Assembly (NCBI RefSeq): GCF_000301075.1
Contig: NZ_JH932293.1
Span: 915,755-979,754, forward strand
DNA length: 64,000 bases
Direction of reading: 5' to 3'
From: Bergeyella zoohelcum ATCC 43767
Lineage (GTDB): Bacteria; Bacteroidota; Bacteroidia; Flavobacteriales; Weeksellaceae
This document shows, in pieces, positions 48,487-57,480 of this stretch. Each line of letters starts with the position of its first letter. The first letter of the stretch is position 1. The notes beneath the pieces are model-generated. The model saw only the letters and a program-made list of their open reading frames with translations, was not told the DNA's origin and did not search any database. The translations under genes were made by a program, and so were the position numbers.

Positions 48487-50943
48487 ATGAAATACATACT
48501 TTTTGCCATTGCTTTATGGGGAGGGACTTGTCTTTACGCCCAAACCGATACTTCGGGGAGAACCCTTCACCGAGCGACTCCCGAAATGAAAACCAAACTC
48601 CAACATACCAAACTCAAAGTAGGCTTTAACTTTGAGAATCAAACCCTAAATGGGGAGGAATGGCTCACGGCTTCGCCTTATTTTTATGCCACCGATAGCC
48701 TGATTTTAGATGCCAAATCAATGCTCATCCACAAGGTAAAACTCAATGACCAACCGCTGAAATATGCCTATGAAAACGATTTTCTGAAAATAAAATTGGA
48801 TAAAATCTATCAGAAAAACGAAAACTACACCGTGTACATTCGCTATACGGCACAGCCTGAAAAAGTCATTGAAAAAGAGGGGACAAGAAGTGATGCTAAA
48901 GGTTTGTATTTCATCAATCCGAAAGGAGAAATTCCTGATGTGCCTACCCAAATTTGGACGCAGGGCGAAACCGAATCTTCATCGTGCTGGTTTCCTACCA
49001 TCGACAAGCCCAACCAAAAGACCACGCAGGAAATTTATATGACTGTTCCCGATAAATTCGTAACCCTGTCCAACGGGATTTTAAAATCTTCCGTAAAAGA
49101 GGCCAATCACCTACGCACAGACCATTGGGTGATGGATAAGCCTCACGCTCCGTACCTCTTCTTTATGGGTGTGGGAGATTTCGCCGTAGTGAAAGACACG
49201 CCGTGGCGAGGCACTATTCCTGTGGATTATTATGTGGAAAAAGAATACGAATCGGTGGCAAAAAAAATCTTTGGTCACACGGCGGAAATGATGGAGTTTT
49301 ACTCTAAAAAATTCGGATATGATTTCCCTTGGCAGAAATACGCTCAAATGGTAGTTCGCGATTTTGTGGCGGGGGCAATGGAAAATACCACAGCGGTAAG
49401 TCACGCCGAGTCTGCTCATCAGCCGAGCGAAGTTTTGGCAGACGAAAACTATTGGGAAGCCGTCATCGCTCACGAAATGGGGCATCATTGGTTTGGCGAT
49501 TTGGTAACCACCGAAAGCTGGGCAAACCTCACCATCAATGAATCTTTTGCCAATTATTCCGAGTATCTTTGGTACGAATACAAATACGGAAAAGATGCCG
49601 CCGACTATCACCTCAACAATAAAGTGGGACAATACCGCCACCGCTCAACGGATTTTCTGAAAAATTTGGTGCGTTTTGGGTACGATGACAAGGAAGATAT
49701 GTTTGATTTGGTGTCGTACAACAAGGGCGGTGCGATTCTGCATATGCTTCGCGATTATTTGGGCGATGAGGCTTTTTTTCAAGGGATTACAGACTTCCTA
49801 AAAACTTATGAATTCGGCACAGGAGAAGCCCATCAGCTAAGACTTTCCTTTGAAAAAGTTAGTGGAAAAGACCTCAATTGGTTTTTCAATCAGTGGTTTT
49901 TCTCTCACGGGCATCCTTTCGTGGCTGTGGAAAAAAATTACGATACAAAAACGCAGAAAGTCCATTTGAAAATCATTCAAAATCAGGAAGAAGATGTGCT
50001 TTTTGAGTTTCCTTTGGAAGTGGATATTTATGAAAACGGAACCTACCACAGACACCAAGTTTGGGTAAAAGCTCAAAAGGAAAACGAATTTTATTTCTCG
50101 GCGAAGAAAAACCCTAATTTGGTGAATGTCAATCCGAGAGGTGTTCTTATTTGGGTGGAAGCATCGTACAAAACCCCTGCTGAATACGCCTTTCAGTACC
50201 AACACGCCAAAGATTTCAAAAGCAGATGGCAAGCAGTAGAATTTGCAGAAGAAAATCAGGATAATCTATTGCTAATGAAAGCGATAAAAGACCCTTTCTA
50301 TCAAGTTCGAATTAAAGCCTTGAATGCTTTGGCAGGTCAGAAATTGAGCAAAAAAGAATTTGCCGAGATAGAAAAAATTGCCAAAACCGACCCTAAAAAT
50401 TTGGTAAAATCGGCAGCAATGTGGACTTTGGCAGCGACCCAAAACCGAAAATATTTACCTGTTTTCGAAAATGCTTTGGGCGTACATTCGGCAGCCATAC
50501 AAAATGCAGCACTTAACGGCATCGGCAAAATAGACCCTACACGAGCTAAAAACTTCCTATTGAAATCCGCTCCCGAAAATTTCACTTCCGACCAATTGGT
50601 TTGGGTATTTTCCGTAATCGTGGACAACAAAATGGAGAAATATTTACCAAAAGTGCTTCCGTACATCATTTATTATCCGTTCATAGAAAAGGACAACCCG
50701 AAACAAGCTGAAATTTTCCGCAAGGGCTACCTATGGGCAATGAGCTTAGACGATAAGGCTTTGGTAGAAATCATTGCCAAATCTTTCAGAGCGGCGGCTC
50801 CGTATTCCGACAAAGGTTCAGAAGCCAACAAAGCCACCATCAAAGTTATGGACGAGGGCATCGCCGCCAAACGAAAACTCCCCCCAACCGCCTCCGTACA
50901 ACAACAAATACAGCTATTGGAAGAAGTAAAAGCCTTGTTTTAA
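48487..50943 (+). CDS. M1 family aminopeptidase, exported
   Basis: An 818-residue zinc aminopeptidase. A signal peptide (MKYILFAIALWG..., cleavage near YAQ) is followed by the N-terminal beta domain, the exopeptidase motif GAMENTTAV, and the zinc site HEMGHHWFGD with the third ligand Glu in NESFANYSEY. The C-terminal ~250 residues look like helical HEAT-type repeats (ALNALAGQKLSKKEF and similar). It is expected in the periplasm, degrading peptides for nutrition. The ATG at 48487 is preferred because it opens directly with the signal peptide and follows the -7 box. Confidence 0.94.
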   Translation: MKYILFAIALWGGTCLYAQTDTSGRTLHRATPEMKTKLQHTKLKVGFNFENQTLNGEEWLTASPYFYATDSLILDAKSMLIHKVKLNDQPLKYAYENDFLKIKLDKIYQKNENYTVYIRYTAQPEKVIEKEGTRSDAKGLYFINPKGEIPDVPTQIWTQGETESSSCWFPTIDKPNQKTTQEIYMTVPDKFVTLSNGILKSSVKEANHLRTDHWVMDKPHAPYLFFMGVGDFAVVKDTPWRGTIPVDYYVEKEYESVAKKIFGHTAEMMEFYSKKFGYDFPWQKYAQMVVRDFVAGAMENTTAVSHAESAHQPSEVLADENYWEAVIAHEMGHHWFGDLVTTESWANLTINESFANYSEYLWYEYKYGKDAADYHLNNKVGQYRHRSTDFLKNLVRFGYDDKEDMFDLVSYNKGGAILHMLRDYLGDEAFFQGITDFLKTYEFGTGEAHQLRLSFEKVSGKDLNWFFNQWFFSHGHPFVAVEKNYDTKTQKVHLKIIQNQEEDVLFEFPLEVDIYENGTYHRHQVWVKAQKENEFYFSAKKNPNLVNVNPRGVLIWVEASYKTPAEYAFQYQHAKDFKSRWQAVEFAEENQDNLLLMKAIKDPFYQVRIKALNALAGQKLSKKEFAEIEKIAKTDPKNLVKSAAMWTLAATQNRKYLPVFENALGVHSAAIQNAALNGIGKIDPTRAKNFLLKSAPENFTSDQLVWVFSVIVDNKMEKYLPKVLPYIIYYPFIEKDNPKQAEIFRKGYLWAMSLDDKALVEIIAKSFRAAAPYSDKGSEANKATIKVMDEGIAAKRKLPPTASVQQQIQLLEEVKALF

Positions 50944-51012
50944 TCGGGAACTTCCTTTAGTAAAGTGCTTTTGAAACGGGTTTAAAGCAACTTTAAACCA
51001 AGTAAAATAATT

Positions 51013-51055
51013 CAATGGAGCGACATCAAATTTTAAGGTGTTGCTCCATTTTTTG
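51013..51055. terminator. Terminator between M1 peptidase and ARH gene
   Basis: TGGAGCGACA pairs with TGTTGCTCCA (one mismatch or wobble) around a loop and is followed by six Ts. It lies between convergent genes. Confidence 0.75.
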
Positions 51056-51083
51056 ATTTTTAGAAATTTGTGCTGAAAGGGGG

Positions 51084-52604
51084 TTATTCTTTATTTTCAA
51101 TAATCAATTGTAGAATTTTTATCAAAGAATTATCTATACTTTTATTCTCAATGTATTTTTTAAATAGAGCAAAATTTTTAGGATTTAGCTTTTTTTCTGC
51201 TAATTTTAGTATATCACCTTTATAATCAGTATTTTTTTGGGTATTTTCATTAGAATAATTAAATAGTTTTGAGATAATAATACTCTGGTTACTTTCAAAA
51301 ATAATTTCAATTATTACATTGTATTTTCCTTTTGTTAGGGTGTCTTGCCTATCAATGGATGCTATCTTTCCCTTTCCTAATGGAATAAAATGTACTTCAT
51401 CAGAAATTTGTAAATTATCATTTTTTATATCATTTATATTTTTAATACTTGGAAAGTCTTGTATTGTTTGTTCTATATATCTATCTTCTGAAATCGCTAA
51501 AAGTCTTTCTGAAATTGTATTTAAATAGGATTCATCTTGTACATTTTTCCATTTTGAAGGAATAATTTGCTGTCCGTGCAAAGCACCAATTAAACCACCT
51601 GTAAAGGCAGCAATACTATCAGTATCAGTTCCAAGAGAATTAACCCCTTCTATAACAGCTTGTAATGGGTTATTATGATATTTTAAAGTAAGATAAATTC
51701 CTGCAAGAACAGTAGAAGTACCAGAGCCTTTTGTCTCAGGTGCATAACACCCTAACTTTGTCAGCGTATCAAATACGGTAGTATCTTGTTTAATTTGCTG
51801 ATAAATAAGTCTCAAATAATTTTGAGTTTCAATTAGAGTTTCGGAATATATTTTTTCAAAAGGTTCCTCACTTGATTTATTCCATTCATTTAGCCATTCT
51901 TTTATTTCATATTTGTCTAGAAAAGTAAGAGCAAATTTTTCTGGGAAATTTTTTCCTATATGAGTCAAATAATTTTCCCAACTGAAATCTTTAGGATCTA
52001 ATGTGATGATTTTATTAATAGCATATCCATAAAGCATAGCTCCTAAAATAGCTCTTGGATGTCCGTGTGTAACAATGCTATTACAAAATATTTCTTCTTT
52101 GATTTTATTAGTATCTCCCAAATTTGCCAATGCAATAGGTAACACCCTCATAGCGGCACCATTGGCTCCACTCTGTCTATAATCGTAGCTTTTACCATTA
52201 ACCTTGAATTTGTAAAAGTTTGAAAACCATTTTACTGATTTTCTTTGAATTTTTTCAGCTGCTGTTTTTACTGTTCTTCCACCACCTCTTGCATATTCAA
52301 GCCAATTTGCAAGTTCTATTTTCGCAAAATAATCTTGATTTACATTTCCATTTTTTTCTATACTTCTTGCAACAGACAATAGTAATTGCGTGTCGTCGGA
52401 ATATGATCCCTCTTTTATGTTATCTAAATATCCGTAAAATCGACCTCCAACATACTTTTTCCAAGTATAGAATTTTTCAATCCTTTCAACACCATATTTT
52501 TCCCTTAATGAAGTTGTATTTCTTTCAAATTCAGTTATCCAACCTAAGGCATCTCCTATAGCTGATAATTTAATACTTCCTTTATATTTTGATATCGCAT
52601 TCAT
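51084..52604 (-). CDS. ADP-ribosylglycohydrolase (ARH), candidate antitoxin
   Basis: A 506-residue protein. Residues about 8-350 are an ARH/DraG-fold hydrolase that removes ADP-ribose from targets. The binuclear-metal ligands are visible in SYSDDTQ (about 68-73) and GTDTDSIA (325-332), and substrate-loop sequences in SGANGAAMRV and THGHPRAILGA. Residues about 355-506 are an extra C-terminal domain with beta strands that I do not recognise. The start overlaps the DarT-like gene's stop by one base (TAATG), so the two are translationally coupled. Beside a DNA ADP-ribosyltransferase it most likely reverses that modification, the role DarG's macrodomain plays in DarTG systems. This is inference from context. 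Confidence 0.9.
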   Translation of the reverse strand: MNAISKYKGSIKLSAIGDALGWITEFERNTTSLREKYGVERIEKFYTWKKYVGGRFYGYLDNIKEGSYSDDTQLLLSVARSIEKNGNVNQDYFAKIELANWLEYARGGGRTVKTAAEKIQRKSVKWFSNFYKFKVNGKSYDYRQSGANGAAMRVLPIALANLGDTNKIKEEIFCNSIVTHGHPRAILGAMLYGYAINKIITLDPKDFSWENYLTHIGKNFPEKFALTFLDKYEIKEWLNEWNKSSEEPFEKIYSETLIETQNYLRLIYQQIKQDTTVFDTLTKLGCYAPETKGSGTSTVLAGIYLTLKYHNNPLQAVIEGVNSLGTDTDSIAAFTGGLIGALHGQQIIPSKWKNVQDESYLNTISERLLAISEDRYIEQTIQDFPSIKNINDIKNDNLQISDEVHFIPLGKGKIASIDRQDTLTKGKYNVIIEIIFESNQSIIISKLFNYSNENTQKNTDYKGDILKLAEKKLNPKNFALFKKYIENKSIDNSLIKILQLIIENKE

Positions 52605-53287
52605 TATTTTCTAACACTTTTAAAAAGCGATTCATCAACAATAAAGTTTTCGGTATTAAACCCTGATAATGCCGCTTTTGTACTATTTAATTCATTTTCG
52701 TTTCTAAAACAAATTTGCAAAAAATCTGAAATGGGAATTTCATTTTTTACCAAAACTTCTGCTTGTTCATCTGTTGGATATTTTGTTAATAATCCATTTC
52801 TTGATACTACCCTTGAATTATAAGAAGTTACAACTTGAATTTGCTCATCAAACATTTTTTTAAATTTTTCAATATCACCTGTAATTCCTATTTGCTTTTT
52901 GTTATGACTATTTGCCGCATTTGTAACAGAAAATAAAGTATCCTGATGGTATATGTATTTAGGATTTATCTTTATTACACACCACCGAATATGAATCATA
53001 TTTATTGTTTTTTGCTGAAACCTGTTGAATAAAAATGAATTAGGGTATTGAATGGAAAGATTGATATAATTCTTCTTATCATCAAATCGTATTTCATCTG
53101 TAAACTCTACATAATCAAATATATCTGTTTGCTCAATATCAAATTGTTCGAGCAATGCTCTTGATAATAATTTACCTTGTTCATAGATGCTTAGCAAATT
53201 AATTGTGGGTGTAAAGTGAATTAAATATTCAATCCCTCTTTGACTGATTTCATTCTGAAATTCTATAAAATTTGATTTAGATTTCAT
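52604..53287 (-). CDS. DarT-type DNA ADP-ribosyltransferase toxin
   Basis: A 227-residue protein matching the DarT (DUF4433) family, which attaches ADP-ribose from NAD+ to bases in single-stranded DNA. Visible marks: IHFTPTINLLSIYEQGKLLS (His24), the DEIRFDD segment (Arg68), LSIQYPNSFLF, LFSVTNAAN (119-126), and the catalytic-Glu motif YPTDEQAEVLV (Glu177). The ATG at 53287 is preferred over a TTG at 53302. It lies 23 bp after a helicase gene and overlaps the ARH gene by one base. By family knowledge it is toxic unless countered and can block phage DNA replication. The target base is not predictable. Confidence 0.85.
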   Translation of the reverse strand: MKSKSNFIEFQNEISQRGIEYLIHFTPTINLLSIYEQGKLLSRALLEQFDIEQTDIFDYVEFTDEIRFDDKKNYINLSIQYPNSFLFNRFQQKTINMIHIRWCVIKINPKYIYHQDTLFSVTNAANSHNKKQIGITGDIEKFKKMFDEQIQVVTSYNSRVVSRNGLLTKYPTDEQAEVLVKNEIPISDFLQICFRNENELNSTKAALSGFNTENFIVDESLFKSVRK

Positions 53288-53310
53288 AGTTCTAAGATAC
53301 AATGTAATGT

Positions 53311-54786
53311 CTATCTTTTATCAATTATTTCAACATAGTCTTTATTGATTTCTGAAAGATAACGAGTAGATTTGCTACAAGATAATAAATATAGTTTTTC
53401 CCTTGCTCTTGTCATAGATGTATAAAGTAATCTTCTTTCAGTTGAAATATGGAACTCATCATCTTCATCAACAAAACCTTGTGGGTGAGGGATAACATTT
53501 TCATCAAGGTTTATAATAAAAACATTGTCAAATTCCAATCCTTTTACAGATGAAAGTGTACATACTTTAATACTATCGTCATTAAAATTAATATTTTCTG
53601 ATTTTGTTATTATTTGATAGTTATAGCCATTTTGATATAAAAAATTTACTATTTGATTTAGCCCGCCATTTCTTCTGTGTAGAATAGCTGTTGACCCCAA
53701 ATCATCATCAATTGCTATTTGTTTAAGCTCTTTTAGAATAAAATCACATTGTTCATTCCAGTTACTAAAATAGCCGAGTATAGGTTTACTTTCCCCTTTT
53801 CGTGCAGCCTCAACAGTTGTAAACTCACTCTTATCATCTTCTTTTTCCAATAATGAGAGAGCTGCTTTTATAATTTGTACTGTGTTTCTATAGTTTTTCT
53901 TAAATTCAATTGTTCTACCTCCACGTACATTCAATCCAACTTCACTCCAGCTAAAACCACTTTTGTAAATTCGTTGTGCGGCATCTGCCAAAATGGAAAT
54001 ACTTTTAGTCTCGTCAGCAACCAATTTGGTTATAACAAGAATTTGAGCTTTATTCAAATCTTGTGCTTCATCTACAACAATATGAGAGAAAGGCTTTATA
54101 AAGCTTGTATTATTTTCAATAATATCTAGACTAATCAAAGCGTAATCATCAAAATCAACCAAATTGTTGTTTTTGAGATAAATATTATATTCACTGAATA
54201 TTTCCCAAATGATTTCTTTATCTGCTTTTGTAATTCTATCGTTTGTTCCTCGACCTATTCGTTTTGCTTCTAAATATTCTTCTCTTGTTTTAAATATCTT
54301 TCCTTTCATCCAAGAGATTTCTTCAATAAAAAAGTCATCAGATTTGTTGGAAATATTGTAATCTGAATATTTTGATTTTAAGTCATTAATTACAAATTGC
54401 TGCGTACATTTATTAATCAATCTTCCTCTTAAAGAAATATCATTACTTTCTATAAAACGATAAGCCCAACTATGAAAGTTGGTAATAAAAATGTCTAACC
54501 CTTTTGGCTTTGTTGGGTTGATTTCATCAGAATCTTTTTGATAACCTCCCGAAACGAAAGGAGCCAATGATTTTAAGTATTTTACCAAAGTCTTATTGTA
54601 AGTAAAAATAGCAACTTTGGTTTCTAAAAATAAATCAGAATGTGTATCTATCAAATGTTTCGCTCGGTAAAGAGCTACAGTAGTTTTTCCACTACCTGCA
54701 ACACCTTTTATCTGAATAGGTTCTGTTGTAGGAAGGAACAATACTTTTTTCTGTTCGCCTGTGAGTTTGATTGGTTTTATTGCCAT
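53311..54786 (-). CDS. UvrD-like superfamily 1 helicase of the DarT-ARH cassette
   Basis: A 491-residue, compact UvrD-family helicase/ATPase. Motifs: LTGEQKKVL, Walker A GVAGSGKTT (28-36), Ia VAIFTYNKTLVKYL, motif II IVVDEAQDLNKAQ, III DAAQRIYKSGFSW, IV KKNYRNTVQI, V TLSSVKGLEFDNVFI, VI YTSMTRAREKLYLL. It is much shorter than PcrA (28068) and lacks its C-terminal domain. The start at 54786 is chosen because the upstream in-frame ATG at 54819 lies only one base from the -7 box and would not be transcribed. It is the first gene of a tight three-gene operon. It may sense or process invader DNA, or expose ssDNA for the transferase (inference). Confidence 0.85.
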   Translation of the reverse strand: MAIKPIKLTGEQKKVLFLPTTEPIQIKGVAGSGKTTVALYRAKHLIDTHSDLFLETKVAIFTYNKTLVKYLKSLAPFVSGGYQKDSDEINPTKPKGLDIFITNFHSWAYRFIESNDISLRGRLINKCTQQFVINDLKSKYSDYNISNKSDDFFIEEISWMKGKIFKTREEYLEAKRIGRGTNDRITKADKEIIWEIFSEYNIYLKNNNLVDFDDYALISLDIIENNTSFIKPFSHIVVDEAQDLNKAQILVITKLVADETKSISILADAAQRIYKSGFSWSEVGLNVRGGRTIEFKKNYRNTVQIIKAALSLLEKEDDKSEFTTVEAARKGESKPILGYFSNWNEQCDFILKELKQIAIDDDLGSTAILHRRNGGLNQIVNFLYQNGYNYQIITKSENINFNDDSIKVCTLSSVKGLEFDNVFIINLDENVIPHPQGFVDEDDEFHISTERRLLYTSMTRAREKLYLLSCSKSTRYLSEINKDYVEIIDKR

Positions 54787-54820
54787 ACTTTTTCGTTGAT
54801 TTTCGGCACAGGAAATCATT

Positions 54821-54828
54821 CAAAGATA
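54821..54828 (-). promoter_or_regulatory. -7 promoter box of helicase-DarT-ARH operon
   Basis: TATCTTTG on the minus strand is a perfect TAnnTTTG. No TTG is seen at 19 nt upstream, so the promoter may be weak or regulated. Confidence 0.6.
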
Positions 54829-54914
54829 AGCAAATAAAAAACATAGCTGTTTCGTTGTTGCTTATTTACCAAAAGGCTCCACCAAGAACCCAACACACAA
54901 ATAAGGAACAAAAA

Positions 54915-54935
54915 GTCCACGCTATACGCGTGAAC
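54915..54935. other. GC-rich imperfect palindrome upstream of the cassette
   Basis: GTCCACGC and GCGTGAAC flank a TATAC centre, giving an 8-bp inverted repeat with one mismatch in otherwise AT-rich DNA. It lies about 90 bp upstream of the cassette promoter. It could be an operator or a trace of an element boundary; no function is shown. Confidence 0.35.
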
Positions 54936-55033
54936 CTCCGTGAGCTTATTTTCGTTTGTTTTAAAAAAATGGCGGATTTTTTTGGTGAGAATAAAAGCCG
55001 GAAGCTGGTTATATCGTTATGTTAATTAAAAAA

Positions 55034-55246
55034 CTATTTCTTTATCTTTATGCTATTTTTTTTGCAAATATATACATTTTTTTTAGCAATCTTGATTAAC
55101 AAAATAATAATATTTACAATACTTCCCATTGATAGTAAAATTTCGCCTTTCTCCAAAGATTTTAAAGAGAAAAAATCTTCCAAATCCGAGAGGGCTACGG
55201 AGCAGTTCGCAACTAAGGCTTGTATATAATCAATAAATTTTCCCAT
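55034..55246 (-). pseudogene. Truncated Crp/Fnr-type regulator (N-terminal fragment)
   Basis: A 70-residue reading frame. The first ~45 residues (MGKFIDYIQALVANC..., then FFSLKSLEKGEILLSMGSI) look like the start of a cyclic-nucleotide-binding Crp/Fnr protein up to its first beta strands. The remainder turns into low-complexity Ile/Lys sequence, and no DNA-binding domain follows. I read it as a truncated gene. It is divergent from an intact Crp/Fnr gene at 55376. Confidence 0.55.
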
Positions 55247-55345
55247 TGTTATAGTCTGTGAAATTGAGGTTTCAGCAAAAGTAAAGTGTTTTTGTTACAT
55301 ACTGAAATATTTAATCTCTTGATTCCAAAACCATTCGAAACTTGA

Positions 55346-55353
55346 TACCTTTG
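55346..55353 (+). promoter_or_regulatory. -7 promoter box of Crp/Fnr gene
   Basis: TACCTTTG matches TAnnTTTG, 22 bp before the ATG at 55376. A TTG at 55319-55321 is slightly further than the ideal distance. Confidence 0.55.
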
Positions 55354-55375
55354 CAAAAAAAACAGCTAATCAAAA

Positions 55376-55918
55376 ATGAATCTCCATACGATTTTTACGG
55401 AAAACTTTTCCTTGGGAAAGGAAATCGTAATCCCAAGAGGAGCGTTTTTAAAAACGCCCGATACGAAAAATACGCATATTTATCTTGTAAAAGAAGGGAG
55501 TTTGAAAATCGGATTTTTTACCGAAAATGAAGACAAAATACTGAGGTTCCGGTACGAGAATGATGTAATCACGGCATTGGATTCTTTTATGACAGAACAG
55601 AAATCCAAATTGTATATTCAGGCAATCAAAAAGTGTCGTTTGGCGGTGGTTTCTAAGTCGGATTTTATGGTATTTGCACAAAAATCTTCCGAAAACTTGT
55701 GGATTTATACCAAAATTTTAGAAAAACTGCTTGTTGACCAATTGGAACGCGAACAAGATTTGCTCTTATCCTCGCCCAGAGAACGCTACCAGCGAATTTT
55801 GAAACGCAACCCCCAACTTTTTCAGCAAATTCCGCACAGGCACATCGCCGTGTATTTGGGAATGACCGAAGAGACGCTTTCCAGACTCAAAAAAACATTG
55901 ACGCCAATCAAGATTTAG
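55376..55918 (+). CDS. Crp/Fnr family regulator
   Basis: A 180-residue regulator. The N-terminal cyclic-nucleotide-binding-like beta domain (about 10-110) contains IYLVKEGSLKIGF and FRYENDVITALDSF. A dimer helix follows, and the C-terminal winged helix is IPHRHIAVYLGMTEETLSRLKK. The Arg/Glu phosphate-binding signature of true cAMP receptors is not evident, so the effector is unknown. The DinB gene starts 34 bp downstream on the same strand and may be co-transcribed. Confidence 0.87.
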   Translation: MNLHTIFTENFSLGKEIVIPRGAFLKTPDTKNTHIYLVKEGSLKIGFFTENEDKILRFRYENDVITALDSFMTEQKSKLYIQAIKKCRLAVVSKSDFMVFAQKSSENLWIYTKILEKLLVDQLEREQDLLLSSPRERYQRILKRNPQLFQQIPHRHIAVYLGMTEETLSRLKKTLTPIKI

Positions 55919-55952
55919 CACCTCCATTTTGCTGACCTTTGCCCCAAAAAAG

Positions 55953-56534
55953 ATGGACAGAAAACAATTGTTAGACACGCTTACCCAAATAACGCTTGAA
56001 AATAAAACCTTTGCAGAAGCACTGCTACTAAAATCCGAAACAGAACTCAACCATAGCCCCAGTGATGATACTTGGAGTATTTTGGAATGTATCGAACACC
56101 TGAATTTGTACGGAAATTTTTATCTGCCCGAAATAGCTTCGTGTATAGCAAAAGCTGATGAAAGCAACCGTAATCTGTTCAAAAGCGGATTTTTAGGCAA
56201 TTATTTTGTGAAACTTATTCAGCCCAAACCTAGGCTCAACAAAATGAAAACCGCCACTAAAATGAATCCCAAAGGGTGTAGGCTTACAAAGAATTGTTTG
56301 CAAGTTTTTATCCGTCAGCAAAACCAACTCCTTGATTTACTACAAAAAGCCCACACTACGGATTTGACTCAACTAAAAACCAAAATTTCCATTTCCAGAT
56401 TCCTGCGTCTTCGTTTGGGCGATACTTTGCAGTTTGTGGTTTACCACAATCAGCGACATATGAAGCAAGTACAAGATATTTTGGATGCAAATAAAAAAAA
56501 CACACTTGAAATCCGAAGAAATTCAAAAGCTTAG
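55953..56534 (+). CDS. DinB-like/DUF1569-type four-helix protein
   Basis: A 193-residue protein of the DinB superfamily. The N-terminal helix pair ends in WSILECIEHLNLYGNFY, whose His is a usual metal ligand, and a later YHNQRHMKQVQDIL supplies two more His. The middle contains a Lys-rich loop. DinB-like proteins are metal-dependent thiol transferases or stress proteins; the exact activity is unknown. The ATG at 55953 is preferred over an upstream TTG that adds an unconserved stretch. Its stop overlaps the end of the convergent YeiH fragment by 4 bp. Confidence 0.82.
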   Translation: MDRKQLLDTLTQITLENKTFAEALLLKSETELNHSPSDDTWSILECIEHLNLYGNFYLPEIASCIAKADESNRNLFKSGFLGNYFVKLIQPKPRLNKMKTATKMNPKGCRLTKNCLQVFIRQQNQLLDLLQKAHTTDLTQLKTKISISRFLRLRLGDTLQFVVYHNQRHMKQVQDILDANKKNTLEIRRNSKA

Positions 56535-56779
56535 CTCATTTCATACACCATTAAAAGCCCTAAAAGACTAATGCCTATCCATAGTAAAACGGAAAAAATC
56601 AGAGGTTTTACACCTACATTTCTTAAGGTTTCATAAGAGAGTGTACTGCCTATAAGAAATAGCGTAAGATGCAATGCTGCTTTTGCTGTGAGGGTAATGG
56701 TATTTGTAATCACTTCGGGAATAGGAAGGTAAGTATTTAACCTGAGTTCGGGATAAGAAAAATTAAAAAATATTTGCAA
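56531..56779 (-). pseudogene. YeiH-family exporter, C-terminal fragment
   Basis: An 82-residue frame matching only the last part of the YeiH (putative sulfate exporter, UPF0324) family: LNTYLPIPEVITNTITLTAK and TLFLIGSTLSYETLRNVGVK followed by a membrane helix. The other ~250 residues are absent. The fragment begins right next to the inverted repeat and the IS982 remnant at 56784-57402, so the gene was probably cut by insertion or rearrangement there. Confidence 0.75.
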
Positions 56780-56783
56780 AAAA

Positions 56784-56843
56784 AGGTAATAGTTCGTATA
56801 TTTAAAGTTTTGAAAATTAAATATATAAACCGAATTATTACCT
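56784..56843. repeat. Imperfect inverted repeat bordering the IS982 remnant
   Basis: AGGTAATA...TATATTTAA on the left pairs imperfectly with TTAAATATA...TATTACCT on the right, with a centre of about 16 bp. It sits exactly between the YeiH fragment and the transposase remnant and may be the insertion sequence end or the trace of an insertion. Confidence 0.45.
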
Positions 56844-56844
56844 A

Positions 56845-57402
56845 TGGATTGATTTGAGACAGCAAGTTACGGATATTTTTGTAAAAGTAGATGATTTTTG
56901 TAAAGAACTACGAAGTAATCACCGAAACCGCTGAAAACAAATAAATAAATTGAGGTAACTTGATGTAGAAATCAGAAAATTAAAGAAAATCGGCACTGGT
57001 AACAATGGCAAAAAAGCTCGCAATCGTCCATGTACAGTGTCCGATGCGGAGATTCTTACCATTATGATAGGCTTCCATCTTGGACATCATAAAACTTTTA
57101 AGCATTACTATCAAAATTTTGTTTGCGAATACTGGAAAGATTTATTTCCTAAAACATTGTCTTACAGCAGATTTGTAGAGATAAAACATCGTTATTTTTT
57201 AGTTTTCTTTCTATTTTTAAAGCAAAAATGCTTGGGGAAATGTACTGGAATTAGCTTTATTGATAGTACCACATTAAAAGTCTGCAAGAATCAACGAATA
57301 CATAATCATAAGGTTTTCAAATGAATAGCAGAAAGAGGAAAGTCTTCTATGGGATGGTTTTACGGTTTTAAATTGCAGAGACCTTTGAAAGGTAAATTTT
57401 CC
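56845..57402 (+). pseudogene. IS982-family transposase remnant
   Basis: Three pieces of one transposase are visible. First is QQVTDIFVKVDDFCKELR (about 56857-56910), which soon hits a stop. Then comes NNGKKARNRPCTVSDAEILT, continuing IMIGFHLGHHKTFKHYYQNF and ISFIDSTTLKVCKNQRIHNH up to a stop at 57322. Last is IAERGKSSMGWFYGFKLQ after that stop. The order and sequence match IS982 transposases (ISRa1-like, known from Riemerella). The C-terminal third with the remaining catalytic residues is missing. It is inactive. Confidence 0.85.
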
Positions 57403-57480
57403 TAAAAATGTTAATTATTTGAATATTAATTAATTATATTTTTTATTCACTTTATAAAACGCACCAAAACCCTATCCGCT

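Noticed and set aside
54771-55025. Small plus-strand frame over the start of the helicase gene
   Set aside because: It overlaps the cassette's promoter and first codons, shows no family features and has no promoter of its own.
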